Shown one piece after another: positions 16,247 through 24,793 of a stretch of 34,949 bases of DNA. Origin of the DNA: Bacillota bacterium (GTDB lineage: Bacteria > Bacillota > Clostridia > Saccharofermentanales > DTU023); the NCBI GenBank assembly GCA_023622515.1, contig JAMNZB010000069.1:1-34949 (forward strand), written 5' to 3'. The notes under the pieces are model-generated. The model saw only the letters and a list, made by a program, of their open reading frames with translations, searched no databases and was not told where the DNA came from. The position numbers were made by a program, and so were the translations under genes. Positions within the stretch are counted from its first letter, which is position 1. Each line of letters opens with the position of its first letter.

Positions 16247-16648
16247 ATGCCTTTAAAAATTTTGCGGGTAACCCTTCCCGCTGCCGTCATTATTCTCCTT
16301 TACGCCTTGGAAAGTCTAATGGCAGTAAAAGACTACAGCTTTTACGAGAATTTTGTTTTGCAAAACGGAGAGCTTGATTTTGCATCATTTGTTAATCTCC
16401 AAACGCTACTTTTTCTTGGCAGGATTGCCTATCCTGTTCTCCTTTCTCTGTACACAGCCCTCACCATACAAAAGTGGGGAACTCCTCCTCTTTACCCTGT
16501 TGTTTGGGGAATTCTGGGCCTATCCGCTCTTATCTGGCATCTTGTAGATATGCGGACCGGCTCTATTTTTTATTTCTTAAATGCTCTTGCCTACCTCCTT
16601 CTCTTATTCTTACTTGCCAGGATAAGGAAAGATGAGGAAGCTAAGTAA
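16247..16648 (+). CDS. Small four-TM membrane protein in the sugar operon
   Basis: I do not recognise a family. About 133 residues with four hydrophobic segments: LPAAVIILLYALESLM, LLFLGRIAYPVLLSLYTAL, VVWGILGLSALIWHLV and FYFLNALAYLLLLFLLARI. It ends in a charged tail RKDEEAK. Start is uncertain: ATG at 16247 directly follows the hairpin T-run and has no Shine-Dalgarno; an upstream TTG at 16196 lies just after the binding-protein stop and would place the hairpin inside the gene. It ends 18 bp before the MalF-like permease gene, so it belongs to the importer operon. A role as accessory membrane subunit is inference from position. Confidence 0.6.
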   Translation: MPLKILRVTLPAAVIILLYALESLMAVKDYSFYENFVLQNGELDFASFVNLQTLLFLGRIAYPVLLSLYTALTIQKWGTPPLYPVVWGILGLSALIWHLVDMRTGSIFYFLNALAYLLLLFLLARIRKDEEAK

Positions 16649-16666
16649 AAATGGTGGTGATAAATT

Positions 16667-18571
16667 ATGAAAGCTATACCGAACTCTTTAAAAAACAGCG
16701 TAAGACGCTTTGAACAAGAATTAAGGAAAGACAAGCGGAAATGGGGACAAGAATCCGGCTACGCAAGCCCTGCCTTAAAAAAACTTGATGTGGAAAGAAA
16801 GGCGGCTGAAAAGTGTGCAGATTTTTATAGAGACATTGCGGGCGATTCGGCCGAAACAAATTTGCGCTATCAGACAGCCTTGAAAAAACTGGCTTATTTG
16901 CCTGCCATGGTTAAGGAAGAAGAAGCCTTAACCAAAGCTTTAGCAGAAAAGAGAGAGCAAGTAGCCGGTGCAAAAAACCGGGACCGCTCCGCCTATGAAA
17001 ACGCCTTCCAAAGCTATCAAAGCAAACGGATGGAACAAAGAGACAGGCATATCGACGGGTTAAAGAGCCGCTACAAGGCCAAGACCATTTCCCAAAAGGC
17101 CTTGCGCGATGGCGTCAAAGCTGAAAAACTCAAGATGAAAGAAGATTTCGCTATAAAGAAGCTTGAAGACCCCTACCATAAAGCAAGGCAAGAATATCGG
17201 AGTCTTCGCCACAAAAAGCGAAGTCATCTGCCACAGAAAAAGCGTGTTTTAGAAGCTGATATTGCTGACCTCCGCCGAAAACTTCCCTATGAGAGCAGGC
17301 GGAAGAAACCCCTGTGTTTTCTTTTAAATCTTATCTTTCCCGGATTAGGCCAGCTGGCTAACGGACAAATTCAAAAGTCATTCTTCTTCTTTCTGGGTGG
17401 CTTATTCGTTTGGCTCTTTGCCGTACCTTACGCCTTAGGCTTCGGCAACTATCAGGGAAATGGGATTGCCGGTTTAATTACCTTGGCTGAAGGCGGGCGC
17501 CGGCTTGACCGCTCTCTTATTTTCATGATTGAAGGTATTGTCGCCCTTGCCCTGCTGCTTATTGCTGTTTGCCTGTATTATTTTGCCCTCCGGGATGCCT
17601 ATTCTGTTGAAAAGAAAAGTACGCAAGGAATCAGACCCAATAATTGGTTTGAAACAAAGCAAGTTCTTTCCGAAAAGGGCTTCCCTTATATTGTGTCAAG
17701 CCCCGCCTTTATCGTTATTCTTTTCATTGTGCTCGTCCCCGTTTTTACAACAATTCTCCTGTCCTTCACCAATATGGACCCCAAAAATCAATCCAAATTT
17801 GTTTGGGCGGGACTGAATAACTTTAAAACCATTGCCCTTGGTCAAGGGGTAGCCGGAAAGGTCTTTTGGCATATCCTTGGCTGGACAATTCTTTGGACTT
17901 TATTCTCTTCCAGCCTGGCTATTTTTATCGGTTTTGTGCTGGCCCTTTTAGTTAATCAAGATCGTATCCGCGGCAAGCGTATTTGGCGCACAATCTATCT
18001 CTTGCCCTGGGCGGTGCCCGCCTTTATCACAATTATGTTCTTTTCTATCATGCTGGCACCAAACGGCCTTATCAGCAATATGCTTAGTTCTCTTAGCGGA
18101 CAAATTGTTAATGTGAAAAATGACACCACCCTTACGCGAATCGCCCTGATTCTTTTACAAGGATGGCTTGGTTCTTCCTATATATTCTTGCTCTGTACCG
18201 GAATATTGCAGAGTATCCCCAAAGACCTATATGAAGCTGCTGAAATTGATGGAGCAAGCTCTTGGCAACGTTTAAGGCATATCACTGTCCCCCTCCTCCT
18301 TTACCAGATAGCCCCCCTGCTCGTTGGCCAGTACACTTTTAATTTTAATAACTACAGCATTATAGCCTTGTTTAATGACGGCGGTCCTTTTGCCCCAAGT
18401 AAATATGGAAACTTAGCCGGGTCATCCGACATTCTCATTTCCTATATCTTCAAGCTTACTATTCAGAATCAATATCAAGCTCTGGGTGCCGCCATTACCA
18501 TCTTGATCTCTTTTGCCTTAATGTTCTTCTCTTACTTAGGCTACAGGAGGACCAAGGCTTTCCAGGAATAG
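16667..18571 (+). CDS. MalF-like sugar permease with N-terminal coiled coil and PGLGQ module
   Basis: Membrane subunit of the sugar importer, with an unusually long N-terminus (634 residues; ordinary MalF-type permeases of Bacillota are about 290-450). Residues 1-212 are soluble, highly charged and helical, with heptad-like Lys/Glu/Arg runs, and have no family I recognise. Residues 213-310 hold a TM pair beginning FPGLGQLANGQIQKSFFFFL (224-243), resembling the PGLGQ-type extension seen on some MalF homologues. Residues 340-634 are the standard permease, with the EAA loop EAAEIDGASSWQRLRHITVP (523-542) that docks the ATPase. GGTGGTGAT precedes the ATG. It pairs with the MalG-like permease downstream. 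The coiled coil may bind a cytosolic partner. Confidence 0.9.
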   Translation: MKAIPNSLKNSVRRFEQELRKDKRKWGQESGYASPALKKLDVERKAAEKCADFYRDIAGDSAETNLRYQTALKKLAYLPAMVKEEEALTKALAEKREQVAGAKNRDRSAYENAFQSYQSKRMEQRDRHIDGLKSRYKAKTISQKALRDGVKAEKLKMKEDFAIKKLEDPYHKARQEYRSLRHKKRSHLPQKKRVLEADIADLRRKLPYESRRKKPLCFLLNLIFPGLGQLANGQIQKSFFFFLGGLFVWLFAVPYALGFGNYQGNGIAGLITLAEGGRRLDRSLIFMIEGIVALALLLIAVCLYYFALRDAYSVEKKSTQGIRPNNWFETKQVLSEKGFPYIVSSPAFIVILFIVLVPVFTTILLSFTNMDPKNQSKFVWAGLNNFKTIALGQGVAGKVFWHILGWTILWTLFSSSLAIFIGFVLALLVNQDRIRGKRIWRTIYLLPWAVPAFITIMFFSIMLAPNGLISNMLSSLSGQIVNVKNDTTLTRIALILLQGWLGSSYIFLLCTGILQSIPKDLYEAAEIDGASSWQRLRHITVPLLLYQIAPLLVGQYTFNFNNYSIIALFNDGGPFAPSKYGNLAGSSDILISYIFKLTIQNQYQALGAAITILISFALMFFSYLGYRRTKAFQE

Positions 18572-18642
18572 CGGAAGCCATAGTAAACGGCAATAGGTCA
18601 AGCAAAGAAAAAGTATAACAGCAAGGAGGATGAAATCGTTCT

Positions 18643-19551
18643 ATGTCTAAATTAAAACAAAAAAGGAGCCATAAAAAAGAGGCCCTATATCTCTCGGATA
18701 AGCCGCCTTTAAGTGCCGGGGGTAAAGTTCTCTTGGTCTTATCATATATTCTCTTGTTAGCCTGGGCAGTGGCTGTACTTTGGCCCCTCCTGCAGATGCT
18801 GATTTCCAGTTTTAACGGGAATCAGGGAAAGAATATTTCGATGGCCGGAAAATACGAATTTTCCTTAAAACACTTTCGCTTTCTCTTCGAAGAAACCTAT
18901 TTTCTGTCCTGGGTAAAAAATACGATTGTGATTGCTTCAGCAAGCGCTCTCGTCACCCTCTTTATTATTTCCTTTACAGGCTATGCCTATTCACGCTACC
19001 GCTTTAAAGGAAGAAAAGCCTCCTTGATGACCATCATGTTAATTCAAACTATTCCCACCTTCGCCGGAATTACCGCCTACTACACCATGCATAATATTTT
19101 TTCATCCGTAATTCCTTTTTTTAGCCGACAAGCCCTGCTTGTTCTGATTTATTCCGGAGGCGGGATTGCTTCAAATACACTTATCTTAAAAAACTATATC
19201 GATTCCATATCTAAGGAACTTGATGATGCAGCAAGAATAGATGGTTGCAGCAATTTTCAGGTATACCGCTTGATTATCATGCCGATAGCCCGCCCCATGC
19301 TTGCCATTATCGGCCTGTGGTCCTTTATCGGCCCCTTTATGGACTATATGTTACCTAAAATTCTTTTGACAAACCCCGAGTCCTATACACTGGCAACCGG
19401 ACTTTTCAGCTTAATCAATGACGTACGAACAATGAATCAACCGGCTTTTGCCGCAGGTGGCCTGCTGACCGCTCTACCGATTATTGTTTTATTTATCGCC
19501 TTGCAAGGTCAATTGGTTTCCGGCCTGGCCCAGGGCTCAGTAAAAGGATAA
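18643..19551 (+). CDS. MalG-like sugar ABC transporter permease
   Basis: Second membrane subunit of the sugar importer. The 302-residue protein has six hydrophobic segments after a basic cytosolic start. Its EAA loop is DDAARIDGCSNFQVYRLIIM (about 210-229), and the C-terminus ends GQLVSGLAQGSVKG, the standard MalG ending that contacts the ATPase. AAGGAGG lies 13 nt before the ATG, a little far. It is 71 bp downstream of the MalF-like gene. Confidence 0.93.
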   Translation: MSKLKQKRSHKKEALYLSDKPPLSAGGKVLLVLSYILLLAWAVAVLWPLLQMLISSFNGNQGKNISMAGKYEFSLKHFRFLFEETYFLSWVKNTIVIASASALVTLFIISFTGYAYSRYRFKGRKASLMTIMLIQTIPTFAGITAYYTMHNIFSSVIPFFSRQALLVLIYSGGGIASNTLILKNYIDSISKELDDAARIDGCSNFQVYRLIIMPIARPMLAIIGLWSFIGPFMDYMLPKILLTNPESYTLATGLFSLINDVRTMNQPAFAAGGLLTALPIIVLFIALQGQLVSGLAQGSVKG

Positions 19552-19632
19552 GTGATAGAAGTTTTGAAAATAATTTATGAAAAGACAATAAGCATTGGAA
19601 AAAGAGCTTTTTGAGTTAAAGGAGAAATCTGC

Positions 19633-20727
19633 ATGAACGTACATTTGAAAAATATCGGAAAAAAGTATGAGGGACGGGATGAGTTTACTATTCGCCATAT
19701 TGATTTAGAAATTAAAAGCCAGGAATTTTGTGTCATCCTGGGCCCCTCCGGCTGCGGCAAGTCAACCCTCTTGCGAATGATTGCCGGACTTAACTCAATA
19801 ACAGAAGGCGAGCTATTATTCAACGACATCTTAATGAATAAAGTAGCCCCAAAAGACCGAGATATCGCCATGGTCTTTCAATCCTATGCCCTCTACCCCC
19901 ATATGACCGTCTATGACAACATGGCCTTCTCGCTGAAAATGCGAAAAGAGAGTAAAGATATTATCCATGAGCGTGTTTTGGAAGCTGCTGAACTTTTACA
20001 AATATCCGAGAACTTATATGCAAAGCCCTCGGATATTTCCGGCGGACAAAGGCAAAGGGTGGCCCTCGGCAGGGCTATGGTAAGAAAGCCAAAGGTCTTT
20101 TTGATGGACGAGCCCTTATCTAACCTTGATGCAAAATTACGGGAGCATATGCGGGTTGAACTCGTTCGTTTACATAATAAATTGGGTACAACAAGCATTT
20201 ATGTTACCCATGACCAGACAGAAGCTATGACAATGGCGGATAAAATCGTCCTCCTGGATCAAGGGGTTATCCAACAAGATGGTACACCTTTCGAACTCTA
20301 TAATGAACCGCGCAATATTTTTGTCGCCGGCTTCATCGGTACGCCAAGCATGAATTTGATTCCCGGAACTATTAAACAGGGTGAATTCTACAGCGATAAC
20401 GGCCTTATTCATCTTGAACATTTACCCAAAGAGCTCATTAAAGGCGAAGTCGTAGAGGGACGAAAAGTTATCCTCGGAGCGCGCAGCGAGCGCTTTATCC
20501 TAGGGCAAGAGGAGACCAATACAATCGAAGTTATCCTGGACGTTGTAGAAATGCTGGGAAAAGAGCAACTTTTGAACTGTCTCTTGAAAGATGGCAGTGA
20601 ACTGGTTATTTCCGCACCGGCCCACCTGCCTTTCAAACCGAAGATGACCTACTCCTTCCATTTGCCGGCTGAAGCCATCCACTTGTTTGACGGAAAAAGC
20701 GGCTTAAGGCTGGGACTGGCAGAATAA
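19633..20727 (+). CDS. Sugar ABC transporter ATPase (MalK/MsmX/UgpC-like)
   Basis: Cytosolic ATPase driving the sugar importer. The 364-residue protein has Walker A GPSGCGKST (about 37-45), Q-loop VFQSYALYPHMTV, signature ISGGQRQRVALGRAM, Walker B VFLMDEPLSNLDAKL and H-loop YVTHDQTEAMTMADKI. A C-terminal TOBE/OB regulatory domain runs from about residue 240 (FIGTPSMNLIPGTI, then VILGARSERFIL). It is the last gene of the operon and AAAGGAG precedes the ATG. MsmX-type ATPases often serve several sugar importers, so this copy may not be exclusive. A terminator follows at 20753-20800. Confidence 0.95.
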   Translation: MNVHLKNIGKKYEGRDEFTIRHIDLEIKSQEFCVILGPSGCGKSTLLRMIAGLNSITEGELLFNDILMNKVAPKDRDIAMVFQSYALYPHMTVYDNMAFSLKMRKESKDIIHERVLEAAELLQISENLYAKPSDISGGQRQRVALGRAMVRKPKVFLMDEPLSNLDAKLREHMRVELVRLHNKLGTTSIYVTHDQTEAMTMADKIVLLDQGVIQQDGTPFELYNEPRNIFVAGFIGTPSMNLIPGTIKQGEFYSDNGLIHLEHLPKELIKGEVVEGRKVILGARSERFILGQEETNTIEVILDVVEMLGKEQLLNCLLKDGSELVISAPAHLPFKPKMTYSFHLPAEAIHLFDGKSGLRLGLAE

Positions 20728-20752
20728 ATGTAAGAGAACACTTTAGCTGAAC

Positions 20753-20800
20753 AAGCTCACCCTTTAACAAATGTTACCAAAAGAGGGTGAGTTTTATTTT
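20753..20800 (+). terminator. Terminator of the sugar importer operon
   Basis: CTCACCC (20756-20762) pairs with GGGTGAG (20785-20791), with flanking A:T pairs; an inner AAC/GTT stem sits in the loop. GTTTTATTTT follows. It lies directly downstream of the ATPase stop codon. Confidence 0.8.
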
Positions 20801-20870
20801 GCCTTGAATCAATCTGAGCTTAGGAGTAAGATATGCGGTGGATGTTTTTAACATATTTTAAATATCCTTA

Positions 20871-20904
20871 ACCAATATTTTACATAAACCAATATTTTAC
20901 ATAA
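20871..20904 (+). repeat. Perfect 17-bp tandem duplication before pepP
   Basis: The unit ACCAATATTTTACATAA occurs twice head to tail (20871-20887, 20888-20904), ending 14 bp before the aminopeptidase start codon and just upstream of its AAAGGAG. Each copy holds a TATTTT box. It could duplicate a weak -10 or simply be a slippage product. Confidence 0.9.
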
Positions 20905-20918
20905 AGGAGTCAAAAGCT

Positions 20919-22721
20919 ATGAACGCCAAGGACAAAGTTATTGCACTTCGTAAGGAAATGGCCAAGGAAAAAATCGATATCTATATTGTCAATACAGCTG
21001 ACCCTCATCAGTCAGAGTACGTCAGTGACCACTTTAGGGAAAGAGCCTGGTTAAGCGGTTTTACAGGTTCACAAGGAACCGTTGTTGTAACGAAAGACCA
21101 TGCCCTGCTTTGGGCAGACGGCCGCTATTATATCCAAGCCGAAAAGGAGATTAAGGACAGTGGATTTACCTTGATGAAGCTGGGCCGTAAGGATGTACCT
21201 AAAGTTAATGAATGGATTAGTCGCTATCTACAGAAAGGCACCCGTGTCGGGGTAAATGAAGAGGTTTTTTCACAAAGTAATTTTGAGGAGCTAAACGAGC
21301 TTGTCAAGGCAAAAGGCGCTAGCCTTATTGCCCTTCCCTCACTTCTAGGCCGTATTTGGAAAGATAGACCGGCTCTCCCCTCCGGCCCTCTTTTTGAGCA
21401 TGAAATCCGCTTTACCGGCCAAACAGCCAAAGAAAAGATTGGAGTAGTCCGTAAAGAGCTGTTGGAAGACGAAGCCGATGCCACAATTATTGTCGGCCTT
21501 GACGATGTAGCCTGGCTGTATAATTTCCGTGGAGCTGATGTGCCCCATAATCCTGTTGCCTTAGCCTTTGCTATTGTTAGCTTGGAAGAAGCGGTACTCT
21601 TTATTGAGCAAAACAAGTTGGATGAAAAAATGCAAAACTATTTTGCAGAACAAAACATTCTTGTTCGCGATTATGATGAGGTTAGCGACTACATCTCCAA
21701 GTTAGAAGGCAGATTGCTTGTGCAAAAAAGTCGCATCAGCACTAAGCTATACCAATCCATTCCTGAAAAGGCGGAGGTTCTTGATAAAAAGTCTTATGTC
21801 ACCATGAACAAGGCTAGGCTTAACGAGGTTGAACTAGCCTGTCAACGCAAGTCCTACCTCCGCGACAGTGCAGCCATAACACGCTATCTGTTTTGGCTTA
21901 AAGACAAGGTTAAAACAAGCCGCATTAACGAGTATGAAGCCGCTTTAAAACTGCGTGAATTCAGGTCTGCCGGGGAAAATTTTCTGGATGAAAGTTTTAC
22001 CAGTATCTCTGCCTACGGGCCTAATGCAGCGATGATGCATTATACGGCAAGCAAAGACAATTCTGCCATCTTAGAAGAAAAATCCTTTTACCTGATTGAT
22101 TCCGGCGGGCAATATCTTGACGGCACCACCGATATTACAAGAACAATTGCTCTAGGCGAATTAACAGAGGAAGAAATCACGGATTATACCCTAACCCTAA
22201 AAGGGCATGTAAATTTAGCGGCTGCTGTATTCTTGGAGGGCACAAGCGGCTTACAGTTGGAGGGACTGGCCAGACAAGCCTTATGGAAGCATCATCTGGA
22301 CTACAAATGCGGAACCGGACATGCTGTGGGCTATGTGCTCGGCGTTCATGAAGGACCCCAAGGCATTTCCAAAGGAAGCACCCTTCCCCTGGAAGAAGGT
22401 ATGATTGTCACCAACGAACCGGGTGTCTATAAAGAGGGAAAACATGGTATTCGTATCGAAAACGTTCATGCTGTTGTCTTTGACGGCGAGGCTATGGGAG
22501 ACCGCTTCTTCCGTTTTGATACCCTGTCCCTGGTTCCCTTTGAAAATGAGGCTATTGACCCCGGCCTCTTGAATGAAGAAGAAATAGCCTGGATAAATGA
22601 CTACCATAGAGAAGTCTATGAAGAATTAATTGATTATATGGTCAGCGATGAAGAGAAAGAAGCACTGGAGTACGCCTGTGCTCCTCTCCGAAAGTACGCT
22701 ATGAGTTATTCGGAAAATTAA
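20919..22721 (+). CDS. pepP: Xaa-Pro aminopeptidase, three-domain M24B type
   Basis: Removes N-terminal residues that precede proline in peptides, in the cytosol. At 600 residues it is the long three-domain form (two creatinase-like N-terminal domains, about 1-160 and 165-305, plus the pita-bread catalytic domain), like eukaryotic XPNPEP1, rather than the ~440-residue E. coli PepP. All metal ligands are visible: Asp394 in YLIDSGG, Asp405 in GTTDITRT, His468 in GTGHAVGYVLGVHEGP, Glu500 in TNEPGVY and Glu514 in RIEN. GVHEGP includes the catalytic His477. AAAGGAG precedes the ATG, just after a 17-bp tandem repeat. It is probably monocistronic. Confidence 0.94.
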   Translation: MNAKDKVIALRKEMAKEKIDIYIVNTADPHQSEYVSDHFRERAWLSGFTGSQGTVVVTKDHALLWADGRYYIQAEKEIKDSGFTLMKLGRKDVPKVNEWISRYLQKGTRVGVNEEVFSQSNFEELNELVKAKGASLIALPSLLGRIWKDRPALPSGPLFEHEIRFTGQTAKEKIGVVRKELLEDEADATIIVGLDDVAWLYNFRGADVPHNPVALAFAIVSLEEAVLFIEQNKLDEKMQNYFAEQNILVRDYDEVSDYISKLEGRLLVQKSRISTKLYQSIPEKAEVLDKKSYVTMNKARLNEVELACQRKSYLRDSAAITRYLFWLKDKVKTSRINEYEAALKLREFRSAGENFLDESFTSISAYGPNAAMMHYTASKDNSAILEEKSFYLIDSGGQYLDGTTDITRTIALGELTEEEITDYTLTLKGHVNLAAAVFLEGTSGLQLEGLARQALWKHHLDYKCGTGHAVGYVLGVHEGPQGISKGSTLPLEEGMIVTNEPGVYKEGKHGIRIENVHAVVFDGEAMGDRFFRFDTLSLVPFENEAIDPGLLNEEEIAWINDYHREVYEELIDYMVSDEEKEALEYACAPLRKYAMSYSEN

Positions 22722-22728
22722 TTTCTTT

Positions 22729-22763
22729 CGGGAAGCCGGCTAAATTGAGCCGGCTCCTGCCCG
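22729..22763. terminator. GC-rich hairpin between pepP and btuD
   Basis: AGCCGGCT occurs at 22734-22741 and 22748-22755 and pairs as an 8-bp stem with a 6-nt loop; outer CGGG/CCCG can extend it. It covers the btuD stop codon at 22740-22742 between convergent genes. No T-run follows on either strand. Confidence 0.5.
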
Positions 22764-23570
22764 CGAAATAAAGAAAGAGCCTTGGGATTTCTCTCCCCTA
22801 ATCTCCTCGATCGGCCATTCATAAACTTCTGTAAGTAAACTTGCCTGAAGGGTTTCTTCCACAGGCCCTTCAGCAAGAATTTTTCCTTCTTTCATGAGGA
22901 AAGCCTTATCCGCATACTGTCTTGCCAAATTAATATCATGGAGAACACAAACAATACCGGTTGCTCTTTCCCGGCAAAGATTTTGCAGGGTAGCCAGAAT
23001 TTGGTGCTGGTATTTTAAATCCAGATTGGAGACAGGTTCATCCAAAAGAATAAAAGCGCTCTCTTGGGCTATGGCCCTGGCACTTAGTACCCGCTGCCTT
23101 TCTCCACCGCTCAGATGGGAAAAATTTTTCTCCGCCAGGCTTGTTGACCCACTGAGGTAGATCGCTTCGTCAATAGCGTCATAATCTTCTTTGCGCAGCT
23201 TGGCAAAGGGTTTTAACAAACTATATCTTGCCATAGCAATGACTTCTCTCACCGGCAAATCATAGTAACTCTGAGAAATTTGCGGCAAATAGGCCAGTTT
23301 GCGAGCCAGTTCTTTACGCGAATAGTCTTCAAGGGGCTTACCGGAAATGTTGATTGTCCCCCTGCTTTTTTTATTAAAAGCCAGAAGCAATTTGAGCAAA
23401 CTGGTTTTTCCTGCCCCATTTGGACCAAGCAAGACATGAAATTCTCCTTGTTTTATGCGGCCGGAAACATTATTGACAATAGGACGTGCAGAGGTCCTCA
23501 CCATCCAAGAAAGTTCAGAAAATTGTATTTCGTTTTGTTCTATTGTACTTTCTTTCTTCTTTTTCATCAT
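22740..23570 (-). CDS. btuD: Corrinoid ABC transporter ATPase (BtuD/FhuC-like)
   Basis: ATPase of the corrinoid importer. The 276-residue protein has Walker A GPNGAGKTS (about 52-60), the Q-loop region LAYLPQISQSYYDLPVREVIAMARY, signature LSGGERQRV, Walker B AFILLDEPVSNLDL and H-loop VLHDINLARQYADK. These are the FepC/FhuC/BtuD pattern shared by iron-siderophore and B12 importers; sequence alone cannot separate these. The corrinoid assignment comes from the cobalamin riboswitch at the head of the operon. AAGGGAAGGA precedes the ATG. It is the last gene, 40 bp after btuC. Confidence 0.88.
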   Translation of the reverse strand: MMKKKKESTIEQNEIQFSELSWMVRTSARPIVNNVSGRIKQGEFHVLLGPNGAGKTSLLKLLLAFNKKSRGTINISGKPLEDYSRKELARKLAYLPQISQSYYDLPVREVIAMARYSLLKPFAKLRKEDYDAIDEAIYLSGSTSLAEKNFSHLSGGERQRVLSARAIAQESAFILLDEPVSNLDLKYQHQILATLQNLCRERATGIVCVLHDINLARQYADKAFLMKEGKILAEGPVEETLQASLLTEVYEWPIEEIRGEKSQGSFFISRAGAGSI

Positions 23571-23610
23571 CCCAAATCCTTCCCTTGCCAGACAAGAGGT
23601 CCTATGTCAA

Positions 23611-24699
23611 CTAATATCCCCGCATTTTTCGCTTAACAATAACATATAAAAAATACGGTACTCCGAAGAGTGAGGTAATAATCCCTACCGGAATTTCTGC
23701 CGGTACCAATATAGTTCGGGCTAAAGTATCACAAAGCAGCATAAAAATAGCCCCCAGGAGTAGGGCTAAGGGCACTTGGCGGCGCATATCATGCTCTCCT
23801 ATGATACGCAGATACTGGGGAATAACCAGGCCGACAAAGCCAATAATACCGCTAACAGATACCGTAGCAGCAATAAGCAAACTGGACACAAGAATCAGGC
23901 GTTTACGCTTCTTACCGGCATCAAGGCCCAAACTCAAGGCTTCTTCCTCTCCGGCCATCAAAAGATTCAGCACCTTGCCTTGCGTAAGCAAGTAGCCTGT
24001 GCAAGGGACAAAAATAAATAAGATAAAGCGGACCTTGGCCCAAGTCGCCGCACTAAAGCTGCCAAGCGTCCACATGTAGACTCGGGCAATTTGCTCATGA
24101 TTGAACATCATGAGCAGGGAGATTATGGAGGAAAACAGAGTGCTTAGGGCAACCCCAATTAAAAGCATGGTTGTAATAGAGTGTTCACTGCCCTTTTCTC
24201 CGCCAACCAGGTAGACAAGGGAAACCGTAGCCAGAGCAAAAATAAAGGCAAATAAACCCATTCCGCCCAGGCCCAAAAAACTTGAACCTTGCAGGCCGAA
24301 AATCAAGGCCACCGTTGCCCCCAAAGCAGCCCCGGATGATACCCCCAGGATATGGGGGTCCGCTAATTGATTGCGAAACATAGACTGGAAGCAGGAACCG
24401 ACCAGAGCCAGGGCCGCCCCGGCAAATACGGAAAGAATAATTCTCGGCAGGCGAATATCAAAAACAATTGTTCGATAATTATCCCCATAGTCTGCCTTGC
24501 CTAATAAATCCTTTAGGATAGGGATTCGCTCGCTCAGAATGAGGAAACTGCCCTTGATATCAAGGCTGGATGAACCCAGGGAACCGGCTATGATAATCAA
24601 TAAGATGAGGGCGCCGGCGAGCAAAGCCATGAGTAAGCCCAAGGGAAAGGCCCGACGCCCTCTTTGTTTTACTAAATTGTTATCTGTATTTTGCTTCAT
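23611..24699 (-). CDS. btuC: Corrinoid ABC transporter permease (BtuC/FecCD)
   Basis: Membrane channel of the corrinoid importer, acting as a homodimer. The 362-residue protein has about ten hydrophobic segments and the FecCD hallmarks: RLPRIILSVFAGAALALVGS early, LADPHILGVSSGAALGA, and near the end FVGLVIPQYLRIIGEHDMRR, the loop that engages the ATPase. It lies between btuF and btuD. A pair of tandem hairpins occupies the gap before it (24726-24763). As with the ATPase, siderophore importers share this fold; the riboswitch decides the call. Confidence 0.92.
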   Translation of the reverse strand: MKQNTDNNLVKQRGRRAFPLGLLMALLAGALILLIIIAGSLGSSSLDIKGSFLILSERIPILKDLLGKADYGDNYRTIVFDIRLPRIILSVFAGAALALVGSCFQSMFRNQLADPHILGVSSGAALGATVALIFGLQGSSFLGLGGMGLFAFIFALATVSLVYLVGGEKGSEHSITTMLLIGVALSTLFSSIISLLMMFNHEQIARVYMWTLGSFSAATWAKVRFILFIFVPCTGYLLTQGKVLNLLMAGEEEALSLGLDAGKKRKRLILVSSLLIAATVSVSGIIGFVGLVIPQYLRIIGEHDMRRQVPLALLLGAIFMLLCDTLARTILVPAEIPVGIITSLFGVPYFLYVIVKRKMRGY

Positions 24700-24725
24700 T
24701 TGTTATTTGCTCTGTTTTATACTTC

Positions 24726-24763
24726 AATCCTGCCATTTGACAGAAATCCTGCCATTTGACAGA
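24726..24763 (-). repeat. Perfect 19-bp tandem duplication in the btuF-btuC gap
   Basis: AATCCTGCCATTTGACAGA occurs twice in a row (24726-24744, 24745-24763). As minus-strand RNA each copy folds into a 5-bp hairpin, CUGUC-AAAU-GGCAG, so the message carries two identical small hairpins between btuF and btuC. This could stabilise the btuF 3' end. Confidence 0.9.
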
Positions 24764-24793
24764 AAGGTTAAATAACAATATTTTCCGAAAGTT

